In this document: piece by piece, positions 44,507 through 57,641 of the stretch
How the letters are laid out: every line of letters starts with the position of its first letter
Numbering within the stretch: the first letter of the stretch is position 1
Source: Coix lacryma-jobi var. lacryma-jobi
Taxonomy: Eukaryota > Streptophyta > Magnoliopsida > Poales > Poaceae
Assembly (NCBI GenBank): GCA_009763385.1
Contig: CM019826.1
Coordinates: forward strand, 95,650,848-95,714,847
DNA length: 64,000 nt
Reading direction: 5' to 3'
Notes under the pieces: model-generated
What the model saw: only the letters and a program-made list of their open reading frames with translations
Told to the model about the DNA's origin: nothing
Databases searched by the model: none
Made by a program: the position numbers and the translations under genes

Positions 44507-47500
44507 GTAAAACGATTGGAGGACATTTGGTTGGTGGATTCCGGTTGTTAGAGGCACATGACCGGAAACGCCAAGTGGTTCTGCAGTCTTAGTCCTGTTG
44601 CCGGAAAGGAGTTTATCACCTTCGGCGACAATAGCAAAGGTAAAGTGTTGTCTCGTGGGTTGGTGCGAGTTAATGAGCACTTTGTGTTGCGTGATGTTGC
44701 TCTTGTTTCTAACTTGCATTTTAACCTTCTTTCTGTTTCGCAACTTTTTGATGATGACTATGAGATTCACTTTAAGACGAATCTCAGTCGTATTTTGGAT
44801 CCTCAGGGCAATCTTGTATGTTTGATTTCGCCCTTTGGGAAAGTCTTTCGTGCGAATTTCTCGGAGTCTTTTGGCATTTCTCGCTGTCTTGTGGCTGGTC
44901 CTTCCTCCTCCGATCTATGGAAGTGGCATAGGAGACTTGGTCACCTGAGCTTCGACTTGCTTGCAAGGCTTAGTTCACTTGGCCTAATCCGAGGATTGCC
45001 CAAGTTATCAATGGAGAAGGATCTTGTTTGCCATTCTTGTAGACATGGGAAGATGGTTGCCGCTCCCCACCATCCAGTGACTCAGGTCATGTTTAAGCGC
45101 CCTGGAGAGCTTTTACACATGGACCTTGTTGGTCCGGCTCGGGTGACCTCGGTTGGGGGGAAGTGGTATGTACTTGTTCTTGTTGATGATTTTTCGAGAT
45201 ATTCGTGGGTTTTCTTTTTAGCTGAGAAAACTGAGACTTTTGCTTTTGCTCGCAATCTGATTTTATGTCTTCAGAATGAGTTCCCTATGAACTCGATGCG
45301 AGCTATTCGTAGTGATAATGGGTCCAAGTTTAAGAATTCGGACTTTGAGAAGTTTTGTAACTCTTTGGGTTTGGAGCATCAGTTTTCTTCTCCCCACACA
45401 CCGCCACAAAATGGTGTTGTAGAAAGGAAGAATAAGACCCTTGTTGAGATGGCCAGGACGATGCTCGATGAGCATAGGACTCCTAGGCGGTATTGGGCCG
45501 AGGCTATGAACACTGCATGCTATATTTCCAATCGCATTTTTCTCAGAGCTTTCTTGAAAAAGACATCTTATGAGTTGTGTGTTGGAAAACAACCCAAAGT
45601 GAGTTATTTTAGAGTTTTTTGTTGCCACTGTTTTATACTCAAGAAAGGCAACTTGGACAAGTTTGAGTCTCGTTCTTCTGACGGTGTATTTTTGGGTTAT
45701 GGCACTCATACTCGTGCATATCGTGTACTTAACCTTGATACTAACCGAGTCATGGAGACATCTGATGTCACCTTCAACGAGACTGTGCTTTGTCCTTCTT
45801 CTAGTTTTGAGCGTGCAGGTGATCATGAGGTTGGAGAACCTCTTTTTGATGATGAGGAAGAGGGTGCTGAAGGGATGGATGATCCAACACTTCTTCCACC
45901 TACTGTGCCGCTAGGATCGGCTTCTACTACGATGACTCACGGCCCCGATCCCTCTTCTTCGACTACTTGGGGGTCGAGGGATCCGCCACCTCGGGCTATA
46001 CCACTTGTACCCGAGGAGGCACCAGCTGCTGTTGAGGGGGAGGTAACTTCAGCAAGGGAGGTGCCACGACACATTCAGCGCCAATACCCTCCTCAACAGA
46101 TGATCGACAGCATCGACGAATGTGTCACTCGGTCTAGGTCACAACAAATCTCTCAATTTGCTCATTCTGCATTTGTTGCTGATTTTGAACCTCGAGATGT
46201 TGGACACGCTTTATCTGATCCAGATTGGGTTAATGTCATGCATGAGGAGTTAGAAAATTTTGAAAGAAATTGGGTTTGGGTTTTGGTTCCACCTCCTCCT
46301 GAGTGTCACCCTATTGGTACAAAATGGGTTTTCAAAAACAAACAAGGAGAAGATGACCATGTTGTAAGAAACAAGGCCAGACTTGGAGCTCAAGGGTATA
46401 GTCAGAAGGAGGTGATAGACTATGAGTAGATGTTTGCTCCTGTAGCTTGTTTGGAGGCAATTAGGATCCTCTTGGCTTTTGCTGCATCAAAGGGTTTAAA
46501 CTTTTTCAATTAGATGTCAAGAGTGCCTTCTTAAACGGCTACATAGAAGAAGAGGTGTATGTGAAACAACCCCCCGGTTTTGAAAATCCCAAGTTTCCAA
46601 ACCATGTTTTTAAACTTCACAAAGCTTTGTATGGTTTGAAACAAGCCCCTAGAGCCTGGTATGATAGGTTAAAAACCTTTTTGCTTGCTAAGGGTTTTAA
46701 AATGGGATGTGTGGATAAAACGCTTTTTCTCCTCAAGCAAGGAAATGACACTCCCTTGGTCTAGATTTACGTGGATGATATCATTTTCGGTGGTTCTTCT
46801 CACGCTTTGGTTGCCAAGTTTGCAGATCTTATGAGTAGGGAGTTTGAGATGAGCATGATGGGCGAGTTGACATTCTTCCTTGGGTTGCAAATCAAGCAAT
46901 CCCTAGAAGGAACGTTTGTGCACCAAGGCAAGTACACCAAGGACATCCTGAAGAAGTTCGATATGGGTGAGACCAAGCCTCTTCCAACACCCATGTCGAC
47001 CACGACGGCCCTGGATGCAGACGAGGATGGAGAAGCTGTGGACCTGAAGGAGTACCGAAGCATGATCGGGTCGCTGTTGTACCTGACGGCGACACACCCG
47101 GACATTCAATTCGCCGTGTGTCTTTGCGCGTGCTTTCAGGCATCGCCACGCACCTCTCACCGTTAGGCGGTCAAGCGTGTTATGAGGTACCTTCGTTTCA
47201 CTCCAGAGTTTGGGATTTGGTATTCTGCTTCCTCCACCCTCTCCCTTTGCGGATATTCTGATGCCGATTTTGCTGGTTGCTGACTTGATCGCAAGTCCAC
47301 TTCTAGGACTTGTCAGTTTATTGGTTCTTCTCTTGTATCTTGGTCTTCTCGCAAGCAGTCTAGTGTCGCCTAGTCTACCACAGAGGCTGAGTATGTTGCT
47401 GCGGCTAGCTGTTGTTCCTAGTTGCTTTGGATGATGGCCACTTTGCATGATTTTGGTCTGAGCTTTTCACGTGTTCCTTTGCTTTGTGACAACACGAGTG

Positions 47501-47712
47501 CGATTACCGTTGCTAAGAACCTCGTGCTGCATTCTAAGACCAAACACATAGATGTGCGCTTTCATTGTCTGCGAGACCATTTTGAGAAGGGTGATATCGA
47601 CCTTCGCCATGTCGATACTCATCATCAGTTGGCTGATATTTTTACCAAGCCTTTGGACCAATCAACTTTTAATAGGTTGAGAGGTGAGCTTGGTGTATGT
47701 TTTTCCTTTTAG
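44507..47712 (+). pseudogene. pol: Sirevirus D Pol: protease, integrase, RT, RNase H
   Basis: Lies in a different frame from gag (-1), behind a pol-frame TAG at 44504-44506. Protease VWLVDSGC is followed by TAG. The frame 44558-46429 is open for 623 codons with zinc finger, HMDLVGPA, RSDNGSKFKN (Glu to Lys next to the catalytic region) and GVVERKNKTLVEM. TAG near 46427 and a one-base loss near 46497 precede the RT. RT box YVDDIIFGG is preceded by TAG. RNase H (DADFAGC, TEAEYVA, ADIFTKPLDQ) contains four more stops. The C-terminus GELGVCFSF is followed by TAG. Confidence 0.92.
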
Positions 47713-49197
47713 ATGGGGAAACATTTTGGTTTTTGTATCATAAACTGACTCTTTTTCCTTCGCTTTGTTTTCGTTTCTGATAAGTTAGTCTTTGCATTTC
47801 ATCATGCATCTTTGCATTTTAAGCTTCATGTATATAATCTTTAGAATGTAATTATGCTCTATCTAGTATGCTCCGATATTATATGATGATACTTGTAGCT
47901 TATGCTCCTTCTGATCACTGATACATGTTATGAGTTGAGCTATTTTATGAATGGTGAACTTGCTTAATGAACATAAAACTTGAAATTGTTCACCATTGAG
48001 CTTGGCGACTAGCATGTGTAGAATGTGTCGAACTCACTTGTGCTTTTCATATATGCTAGGTTGCTATGTCTCTAGTTCTGAGTCATTCACTTGCTTGGTG
48101 TGTTCATATTCTGTTATAAAAATTGAACCAAGTTTTAAGTGAATTGAAAAGATCGAGATGGGATTGCTTGTCAGCACATCACGGTATCGAGACTGTTTCT
48201 CTTTGCACATTGAGTTAAACTTGAGCCGTGTAGTGTATGACTAGAACCGTTGCTTTAAGCTTCTGATTGCATATGCATAGGCTTAGCTCGGTTGAAAAGT
48301 TAGGCAGTGACAAGCTTTCAACCTCTCGCAATCACATGCTGATTTATTGAACTTGTGTATTTTTCACCGCTGCAACTCCGATAAAATTTGAAAACACAAG
48401 TCTATGTTTCATTCTATAGCATGATGTTTGAACCTTGCTAGGGGTAGTTCACCTTGTATACATGTTTAGCACTTGTTTGACTTCCTGTTTATACATGTTT
48501 AGTGCTATTTTGATGGTGAATACTTTTTGGCTAAAACTGCTCTTTGCTCTTATGTTCATATTTCGTATTTGGTGATCAGTTAGAGCCTTTGCTAGCATGT
48601 TGTGTATGTTGTTAAGTCATCGGATTAGCACTTTGTAGAGCATCTTTTCATTCTATCGACTATATTCCTAAAGCTACTAACTTGCATTTTTGACTCATAT
48701 GCATTTAGAAGGGAGATGTATGCTTGATAGTGCATTATCAACTAAGGGGGAGAAATTTTCGTGAAATCATATCTTAGTTGTGTGCATAATGGAAGGGGGA
48801 GTTTGCTCGCTTTGTTTGATGAGTTTTCAATTTATTTGGAGCATCTTTCCAATTGGTTCAGAGCATTTTTGGTAGCTAGTTGTGTTGAGCCTCGCCTCTT
48901 TCTTGAGGGACTAGCGACCTTGCCTATATGCTCTTCACTTGGTATCGAGCTTTTGCGCTAGCGGTGTTGAGCCTGTTCTACCTCTTCTTGAGGGCTAGCT
49001 TTGCTTTGCTTGGTTGCGTCGAGCCGTTGCCCATGTCTTTGGGGACCAACTTGTTTTCCTCTTTCACTTGACCTTCTTCTGGCTTTGTTATGCTTTTGGG
49101 TCATTTGGACGAGTTCTCTACTTCTCCTTCTTCTTCCTTCTTCTACTTACATATGATTTGTGTGGGTAGTTGACAATGCACTCATCAAGGGGGAGAT
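47713..49197 (+). other. Sirevirus D non-coding region with polypurine tracts
   Basis: No credible gene. AAGGGGGAG runs lie near 48745 and 48796 and immediately before the 3' LTR (49187-49195, the working polypurine tract). CTTCACTTGGTATCGAGC at 48933-48950 resembles the LTR-PBS junction at 41817-41836. The unit beginning GTGTTGAGCC is repeated at 48886-49030. Confidence 0.85.
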
Positions 49198-50748
49198 TGC
49201 GGATACATGGGTGTATGTCGGATCTTGAGTGATGAGTGATTGTCAACTGGGATGATGCGCATGTTCTTTGACTTGTGTTGTGCAGGTGTCGAGCACAGAT
49301 ACAGTGATCGAAGGCAAGGTGAAGGTCAAGTAGAGACGTGTCGTGCCGATGGACCAGGAGCGGTGAAGGACGGACGTGAGGCTTGGACTGAGGGACTGGT
49401 GGCCTGAGGATCAGCTGTGGTGGCTGACAGCCTGGGATAGCGATGAGTGGAGACTTGCGGGGCACGGTGTTGCTCGGGTCGAGGACCTGGGGACACATGT
49501 CGGTGGACGGGGTGCACGGGCGGTGTATCCCTTCTATGGCTCGGTTTGGTGGTTGAACCACAGAAAAACCGCCGGTGGACGGTTTCCAGGTTTGGGCCTC
49601 AAAACCAGGGCACTGGCGGGTTTCTGAGTTTGGGCCACAAAACTTAGGTGATGGATGGCGGGTTTCCTGGTTTGGGCCTCAAAACCGGGGGTTAGTCGTG
49701 AAGGCTGGTTTCCTGGTTTGGGCCTCAAAACCGGGGGCGGAGTCCGTGAAAAGGACAAGCAGAGCGGTGGCGGCACGTGGCAGCAATCGGTGAGGTTGCG
49801 TCGAGGCGACACTACCAGTTGTGCGGGCGTGGCCATCGGATCAGCATCTACTTCGAGTTGGTCCAGAATAACCCTAGGGTTTAGCTGGTTCGCTCTGTAA
49901 TTAGTTAGGGGTAGAGTGGGAACTAGAATTAGGATAAGTAGAGGGAGACACCCACCTCCCATCCTATCTCAGCCATTTGCTACTTTCACTTAGGGTTTCC
50001 TGCTCTCCCACATCCCTGCTGTAGCTACTGAGATCCGCAGAGATGGTGAACAATACCTCTGTGTATTTGCTTTTTGAGGAAACGAGACCGTAATCTCGTT
50101 GTCTCCTCGTGGGGACGATTTTCGGCTGGCAATTCGTGGTCTTGATTCGTGTTTTGAACTTGTTCTTCGCTTTCTTCTTTTCTCCATGATTTTCTCGTCG
50201 ATCTATCTCTCTCCACGTTGCTCCGTTTGCAAAACTGTTTGAACCAACTTGTTCTTTACTGTGAGGGGATCATTTCGACCAAAGGAATTTAACTCAAACC
50301 TCACGAGCAAGTAGATCGATCAGTTTTCGTGTTTGGATTGACTTTTACCATTTGCCTCCGATTTCTTTTGATTCACCGATTTGGAGTTAGGCTCGAGCCA
50401 TGATCTCTTAGGAGTAGCTCACTAACATCCTTGTGACCTCTCAGATTGAATCTTAGCCCTAGTGCTTTTGATTTGGAGGAGATCGGGTTGAATCACCGAA
50501 GAACTGTGCTGATTTCAGGGGCATCGGACGTTGGTCACGGGAGCATCGGACGCTGCTGTTCATAGCATCGGACGCTCCGGTGACACGTGTCAGTTCTGGA
50601 GCTTTTAAGTGGACATCGGACGTAGAGCATCGGACGCATCCGTTGTTCATCGGACGCGCCGGAGCCTGAGCATCGGATGCTGAGCTATTACTGTAGCAGC
50701 GTCCCATGGTCATGCAGTAAGGTTCCAGAAAGGACCTGTTTGCATCGG
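49198..50748 (+). repeat. Sirevirus D 3' LTR, left part
   Basis: First 1,551 bp of the D 3' LTR, with hairpin array at about 49560-49735. Interrupted by element F after ATCGG (50744-50748) inside the GGACGC motif array. Confidence 0.95.
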
Positions 50749-52222
50749 TGTTGACGGTCCTTAATGTCAATATTATACCATCAACTAATGCATAGAATGA
50801 CATAAAATGAACCATAAAGCATAGTTGTAGGGTTTGAAACTAACAAGTTCCACGAGTTTTGGTGCTCTCACTTGTTTTGTAGGACATCCACGTTTTTACC
50901 ATATAAAAGTATCTCAAGTGATGAAACAGAGCACACCATTGCGAAGACCTCGTCGAGACGATCGAAACGGACATATGATTTGCTATATTTGGAGTCCCGG
51001 AGCAAGAGTCCTCGATGGATACGACTTGGAAGATTCTAGAACATTCCAGAACATTCCAGAAGACATGAGAAGGCGACCCACGGAAGGCGGGGCCCACCTG
51101 CCATAAAGGCAAACCGGTCGGTCTCCCTCCTAGGCCGGTCGGTCAGCTATTGGGCCCAATCTGCTCCTCCTTCGCGTGACGCACTCCAACCGACCTCTCC
51201 AATACGTTTTGGCCCATTAAGGCCCATGTGCATATGGCGAAGGATTTAGTCCCACATCGCTTGCCCAAGGTGGAGGGGAGGCCAGGAGCCCCTATATAAT
51301 AAAACCAGGACCCCCCTGAAATATCATCATCTGGGAGTCTTTGCAGAGGCGTCCCTCGAAGGACAACCTCTCCTCCCTAGAGAATTAGGTTTAGATTTTC
51401 CAATGTAATAGCTTAGCTTAGTCGGGAGTTAGGGAGAGCGGAGCTGCGCTCCGGTTCCGGAGGAGTCTTCAGAGTTTCGGTATGCCTTTGTATCTTTTCT
51501 TTGTAAGACTTATGCTTTAATATATTTATCTTCTCTAATTACTTTCTGCCTTTCATATATGATTAGTATAGTTGTTATATCTTGGCATGGGATCTCCGCT
51601 CGTATTGAGTGCTCTAGTTATATGCAGTAATTAGAGTAGTAAGCGTTAGTGTAGACTTGGTGTCTAGACTAGGGTTTACCTGAGTTTGCGCCCAATCCTC
51701 CGGATAGTTGTGGTAGCTACAGGGGTGACAACTTTGTAGATTGTTATAATCCACCACGTTAGGATTGGTGTTTTCGTAGAGCTTTTTGGCAGCCTTCTCC
51801 CGATTACCCTTTTCCCAGTCTTTTTCGAGAATCGGAAAGGTACTGCTGCTCCAAAGTGCCAATGTTTATAACTGCTATATCTTTTCATCATTGTTACCTT
51901 AGAACCCAAGTAATAGAGAAGTACATAGGAACCTTGATCTCTTCCGTTGTCCTCCCACTATAGTTATCTATACATTTATCATTAAATTATCTTTATCGTG
52001 CTTCCATTCATTATCATATCAATTATCATTTACTCCTGCTTTAGTCTAATTAGTACTCTAAGTTAGTAGATGCATGATAGTGAGTTATCAGATTCTTGAC
52101 CCTAGCTTCCCTGTGGTAAAATATAAATAACGATCGTGGAATACTCCCGATAAAATGCTACAATGATGTTCTATGCGCTTGCGGAATATTTCATATTCTA
52201 TTTGCGTTAACAAACGTCAACA
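50749..52222 (+). repeat. Element F 5' LTR
   Basis: 1,474 bp. Contains a USE/TATA pair (51249-51301) and a tandem AGAACATTCC repeat near 51038-51057 that is single in the other LTR. The antisense frames near 51614-51909 are shared by both LTRs and resemble no known protein. Confidence 0.95.
51249..51301 (+). promoter_or_regulatory. USE-like element and TATA box in the F LTR
   Basis: GTCCCACATCG (51249-51259) equals the plant snRNA upstream sequence element RTCCCACATCG. TATATAATA starts at 51293, leaving 33 nt between them, about four helical turns centre to centre. That is the spacing known for Pol II-type plant snRNA genes; Pol III types are about 10 bp closer. Both LTRs keep it (right copy 58147-58157 and 58191-58199). 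Transcription would start near 51325, still inside the LTR. Confidence 0.7.
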
Positions 52223-52230
52223 AGCATTTT

Positions 52231-52248
52231 TGGCGCCGTTGCCGGGGA
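52231..52248 (+). other. Element F primer binding site
   Basis: TGGCGCCGTTGCCGGGGA, the typical site of Tat/Athila-type gypsy elements, eight bases after the LTR end. Confidence 0.9.
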
Positions 52249-54999
52249 AGCAATTGGTGTAAAGATTTTGATAATGATCTTGATGTCTGCTAATTTAGTG
52301 TACCACTAGCTTTAGTAGGATTACCCCTTGTTCTGTTGAGTGTGGAATAGACAGGACATCATATGCCATTTCGACCTTATGGCAAGATTCCACAAGAATG
52401 AAGAACTCAGGGTGCCTGAACATTCAAGATCCATCATTAATCCCGGAACCCTGCCATCTCACAGGTTTGTGCATACATATATATTATTCTAACCATGTGT
52501 AGATTGGAGAAAAGGTCGCTGTCACAACAATTCAACTCTCATCCCATATGACGGATATTTACGCTGCGCCACTAACAAATCCCAGTTGTGAGTCATGGTA
52601 AGTATGATCGAGGTGAGACAGTCTTGCTCATGGACTTTAAACTTTATGAGTAGTTATCTTTTTAATTTCGTGCATTCCACTGCATGTTTACTTCGAATCA
52701 TCCTTGCATCCATTCCATTAAGTTTAGGTTTTCTGTTATCAAATCCACATCATGTTTAGTTCCTTCTATGCATTCATGTCATCCGCAACTAAAAAAAGAA
52801 AAAAAATATATATATTCCTCACTGTGATAATACTCTGTCATCTCTTTTTGAATAAATCTCTTTTATGCTCTCATTCTACCTGTGTTTGCTATAGTATGCT
52901 TTGGTTTGGTTGTGCTTTTTGAGAGTACTTTCAAAGGATTTTAAATTAAGCGTGGTGCTTAGGTTAAAATGCCTTTCTTAATCCAATTAGACATGGAGTC
53001 TAGTTTGATTATTGAACTGAAAATTGCTAGTGTAGACATTGGATATTTCATTCGACTAACCCATGCAGAGAACTCTAAATACAATTTGGGAAAGTCCTGA
53101 GATGAATTCACATCAGAGATGAAGCAAGGCATATGGTGAACTGCTTAATGAAGACTCAGCTCATTCATCATGGATGAAAGAACTGTGAGTATTAAAGTTT
53201 ACTTCAATTTATCTTCTACTGCAAGTATCTTTTGCCTTGAGCCATGTTAAAATGCAGCCAACGTGTAAAACATTAGTCTATGCTAAAGTAATCCTAAAAT
53301 CATCTTTTCATTAGCATGGATGAAAAACACATAAGTTGTGGATAACAACCCATGTTTCAAATTCAGTACAATCCTTCGGGTATATGTCCACTAACATTTT
53401 GTAGGAGATGAGATTTGCTTGTTCATGGTGTGAACTTAAAGATCCAAAAACCAACCCGTGGATAGACAAAACTCATCATCAGATGAGTCACTAGTGATGT
53501 CGAAGGAAGCCAAGCTTTGAGCCATCCCAAGGCCGTCAGGACACTGATGACGAGCAGGATGCAACTCACCCCATATGGGTCAATCTATGCCTACACTCAT
53601 CATTGTCAAAGGCATCAACACCGACACCAACAACATATATCAGGGTGACGATATGCCACTACATTATAACATCTAAGTGTCATCCAAAGGAAGTTTGTTG
53701 GTGGTTCACTATGAAGACAAGCAGTGCAAGTTGTCCCCACTTCTAATCATTGAAACACAAGAGCTAGTTTAGGGGACAAGGTGGAACAACTTCAACAACA
53801 AAAAGGTCGACAATTTCAACTCATGAACATGTTGTTGAAGAAATTTGGGCATCCACCTAACTCACAAGCCAGCTCGGGGGAGACACAATACCGTTGTCTA
53901 GATCTGCTTCACGATCAAGGGTAAGAAGGAGAAATCCAACTTCAAGACACTTTGATCTCCTACTCATCACTTTGATCAGTACAAGCCACGGGACGCTATC
54001 CCAATGAAGGAGAAGAATATAATCCATCACTCATTCTTGGAAGATCATTCTTGAACACCACCAATGTGTCATCTATGTCGGACCTGGAGACGTCCACTTT
54101 TGGATCTTCGATCAAAAGGTTCGCTGCTTCATCAACACTACACCATTTATGAGCAGCCGAAGGAAACCAAGAGAAGACGTTGCCTCAACCGATAAAGGAA
54201 GAACCAACTGTCAGGAATTGAGGAGGACATCATGAAGGATGAAGTCACTGCACTGCAAGAATTCAAAGATGGGGAGATAGTACTCGAGCCTAAAAATCAA
54301 GAGAATAGTTGACAAAGTCTCCATCGTCTGGACCTATTGAGAACAAGACTCAGCTGGCCCACTGTGAGATAAGCAAGAGAAGACAAGCCAATCATGAACA
54401 ACAACCAGCTAGACAAGAGAAGCTTCCACAGGGTGGTTCGACGCAATCACTCTTCAATGATAAAGTATCATTTCAAGGTAAGTGACCATCACTTTAAAAG
54501 CTTCTCCTTGTTTCTGGTATGCGCGTAATTAAAGAACCAAACATGTTTAAGTTGCACCTCACTCGATTCAACCTAATCAACTCAACATGTTCAGTTCTTT
54601 ACTCTTTATCCATGGCTTTACTCTCTTGAATCTCACTATCTCACTATATGAGCTAAAATGTTGTGCATCTAACCTTTGGAAGATGATATATCACAATCAT
54701 GAAAAGATCGACACACTATACATAGATTATCCTTCCTTGGGTTAAGCAATCTGATCTATTAAATATTTTAAGATGCTACTTTCATGCTCATCTTCTAATC
54801 CTATCACTCATGTTAAGATTGAATAGAATACATAAACAACAATTTTATCTTGTTCAATGTGCCTAAGGTTAGAATGAACAAAACTTTTGGTTCTGTTGGT
54901 GTTTTTCCACCAACAGAGCCCATGCCCTTGATCTCTACCTTGTCTTTATGAGTAGGACACAGTCTTGAGCAAAACATAGAGGAGTTTGTTAACTTCTAA
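52249..54999 (+). other. Element F internal region, 5' part, essentially non-coding
   Basis: AT-rich with stops in all frames. A possible gag trace at 53779-53920 has a Gln/Leu-rich stretch (QFQLMNMLLKKFGHPP) followed by a polypurine-like GCTCGGGGGAGAC at 53872. I cannot assign anything else. Confidence 0.5.
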
Positions 55000-55340
55000 A
55001 TTCTACAGAGTGAAGATCCTGGATCTACAAGAACATGCACACTAAGCAAGATGCTGCCAGCTTCCACAACTGATGCTTCACTTCAAATTGCTGGGCTAAC
55101 AAATAACATGAGTGACACCATATCAAGAGGTATAAACAAGAAGGAATGATGGAAGACGTCGTAGTCAGAATTAGAGGTCATGAAGTCCCCACAGACTTCT
55201 TGATCCTCGACATGAGAAGATGATGATGTCCACCTCATCCAAGGAAGACCATTCCTCTACGCTACAAGTACAATCATCTACAAGAGGAAATCCATTTTTC
55301 ACTTTCCTGGAGAAAAGGCACGATGCAACTTCATCAGCTA
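55000..55340 (+). pseudogene. Decayed retrotransposon aspartic protease in element F
   Basis: Across three frame segments I read LSKMLPASTTDASLQIAG, EDVVVRIRGHEVPTDFLILDM, a TGA near 55222, and DDVHLIQGRPFLYATSTIIY. The EVPTDFLILDM and GRPFL motifs are typical of Tat/Athila-type gypsy protease C-terminal halves. The active site region (DPGSTRT near 55017) is degenerate. The frame after it (Lys/Glu-rich, to about 55560) may be the protease-RT linker. This supports a gypsy origin of F. Confidence 0.7.
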
Positions 55341-57641
55341 CATGCCCAATGAAGCACCTAAGAAGAACAGAAGTGAAAGACGCCGCTCTAAATGCCAAAG
55401 AAGACAAACTATCAACAATAGAGATGCCAATCACGAAGAAGAAGCTATCGACACTGTCCCAGAAAAGAAAGAAGGAAAACGTCAAGACAGTGAACCACAG
55501 GAAGTGGAGACTTAGACCAAGAAAGTATGGAAGAAAAAGTCTGCACCTCAGAGGTACAATCAATAACAACTTTTCAAACGTCTGACATACCTTGGGAGGT
55601 CTGAACAAAGGGAAGATCCGGTTCGTCGGACCTAAATATCCGAACCTTCGCCAAAAGGTAAAAATTGGTAGTTATCCTCATATTTATTTTCCTGCATATT
55701 TCTCATATTTAATTCTTAGTTGCATCATCATATTTAATCATTGCATCATCATATTGAATTCACAAATATTTTAATTTCTGCATTGCATTAGAAAGGAAAA
55801 TAAAAATATTGCATTTGTTACACTACATCATAAACTATGAAGCCCCATGTGAATAATTCTATGGTGTGTAAAAACCCACGGGAATGTTCATCGTGGTGGC
55901 ATAAAAATAATAAAAATAAATATGCATGCATTCATCCTGTGCATTTTCTCTTGCATCATAAAAATATAAAATACAAAAATATTGAGAAAGAGATCTTACT
56001 GAAATTCTAGACAACTAAGGCCTAAGTGGCCAACCACTAACGCTTAATCTGTTCCACAAGTCTTGTTGTCTATTTGAGTCTCAGGATTAAAAGACCAAGA
56101 AAAGCTGACGAGCAAGTGGATGCTCTATCCACTGTTGGAGCACTGTTTCCACAACCATCAACATCAATCAAAGCTCCAACAGAGGAAACACATATCCACT
56201 GTCAGTCTGCTACATTACAAGATCGAACGACTACGTCAACATTCAGCTTGGGGGAAGGCACCTCATGTATCCACGTAAGTATCTTTATCCTCTTAAGTTT
56301 TTCATTCTATAAATAAATTCAAAACACCAAAAATATGTGAGCACATGAAGGCTCACCCCTAAAAAGAAAAGAACAAAAATATGTGGGCACATGAAGGCTC
56401 ACCATTAATTAAAAAAGAGACAAAAATATATGGGCACATGAAGGCTCAACGTTATTAAGGGAACCGGCTTGGGGGAGACGCACCCCGTTATCTTTGTAAT
56501 CCAGGTATATCTTATTCACTATCTTAGTTATTTATAATAAGTGTGTTAGGTTAAATAAATAGTGTCTTAGGTTAAATAAATACTATGTTAAGTTTGCTTA
56601 GTTTATTTTAAGAAGTTAATAATAAAAGAAGAACTCTCTCTAATCTTTTACATGGAAATGATGAATAGTTGCTCTATCTAATTTCTTTCAAGTACCTAGC
56701 CTTCAAAGCATGAGTTCTCCTGATTAATAATGATGCTTAAAAATAAAATTAAATTTATGGGTAGTAAATGCTTGATCCAGAGTCTAGGTAATTGACAGAT
56801 ATGATATGTGATGATCTGAGCTACTGTTATCTTGTTTTAAAACAACACTAGAGTTCCGGAGAGTTTCTAATATTAATATGACTAATAATTGCATTGAGTT
56901 AAATTAAGCTTTGTTGACCCTATGAGAAGTTATCATGCTATTGAATTGAGATCACTTACACATTCCATCCACTTTTCTCATAAAATGCTCATGATTATTT
57001 GTTCCAAACGTCTCAAAAGCTTGTTGGAAGCATGTGGCTATTAAAAAAAAGAGAAAAAAGAGAAAAATATATATATATCCAACGAAATAAAAAGGGACAA
57101 GTGTCCGAAACCTCAAAAAGAAAGATCCCGAGGAAATAAAAAGGGGCAAGTGTCCGGAACCTCGAAAAAAAATATTAAAAAAAAATGGGCACGTGCCCGA
57201 TAGTAGAATTAGCCTGATAGCCATGTGTTTCTAATAAATAAAAGAGAGTGATATATTCAAAAGAGCATCCGCCTCCATTTTCCATACACATGCACTTCTC
57301 GATTAGCACTTCTTGATTCAATGGTATGGTTGACTTTCTCTTTGGATCCATTGTTTAATTTGGCAACATATGTTCTTAAGCTTTTTGAAAATTCATAAAA
57401 ACTCCGGGGTAATGGTGAAGTGAAAGAACTAGAGACATGGTGCTTGATTTGATCGTTCTATCGTTCAATTACTCAAGATTCAAGGTAAAGTACTAAGCCC
57501 CGTGATAAATAATATGATATCTTTTTCTAATCCAAATGAGAACTTTTGTTTGAATGCATGTGTACTTGTTAGAAGTGCAGATATTGCAGCAACTCCTGAT
57601 CCATTGTTGAGTTTGGCTTTGCTAAGAGACTAGCAAAGGGT
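55341..57641 (+). repeat. Element F internal region, 3' part with small repeats
   Basis: No gene. Three tandem units of about 29 nt with a period near 46 (56329-56357, 56375-56403, 56422-56450) share GGCACATGAAGGCTCA. Near 57094 and 57144 are GGACAAGTGTCC-like inverted repeats, and at 57187-57198 the palindrome GGGCACGTGCCC. Polypurine-like GCTTGGGGGA recurs at about 56249 and 56463 before the true tract. Confidence 0.75.

Noticed and set aside
51325..51480. An snRNA gene downstream of the USE/TATA in the F LTR
   Set aside because: I see no U1, U2, U4, U5 or U6 sequence or clear 3' box; only the promoter architecture matches.
51614..51909. Small ORFs antisense in both F LTRs (also 58512-58807)
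   Set aside because: Shared only because the LTRs are copies; no domain and no coding evidence.
55171..55608. 145-codon minus-strand ORF in element F
   Set aside because: It is antisense to the protease relict and linker; the plus strand gives recognisable protease motifs.
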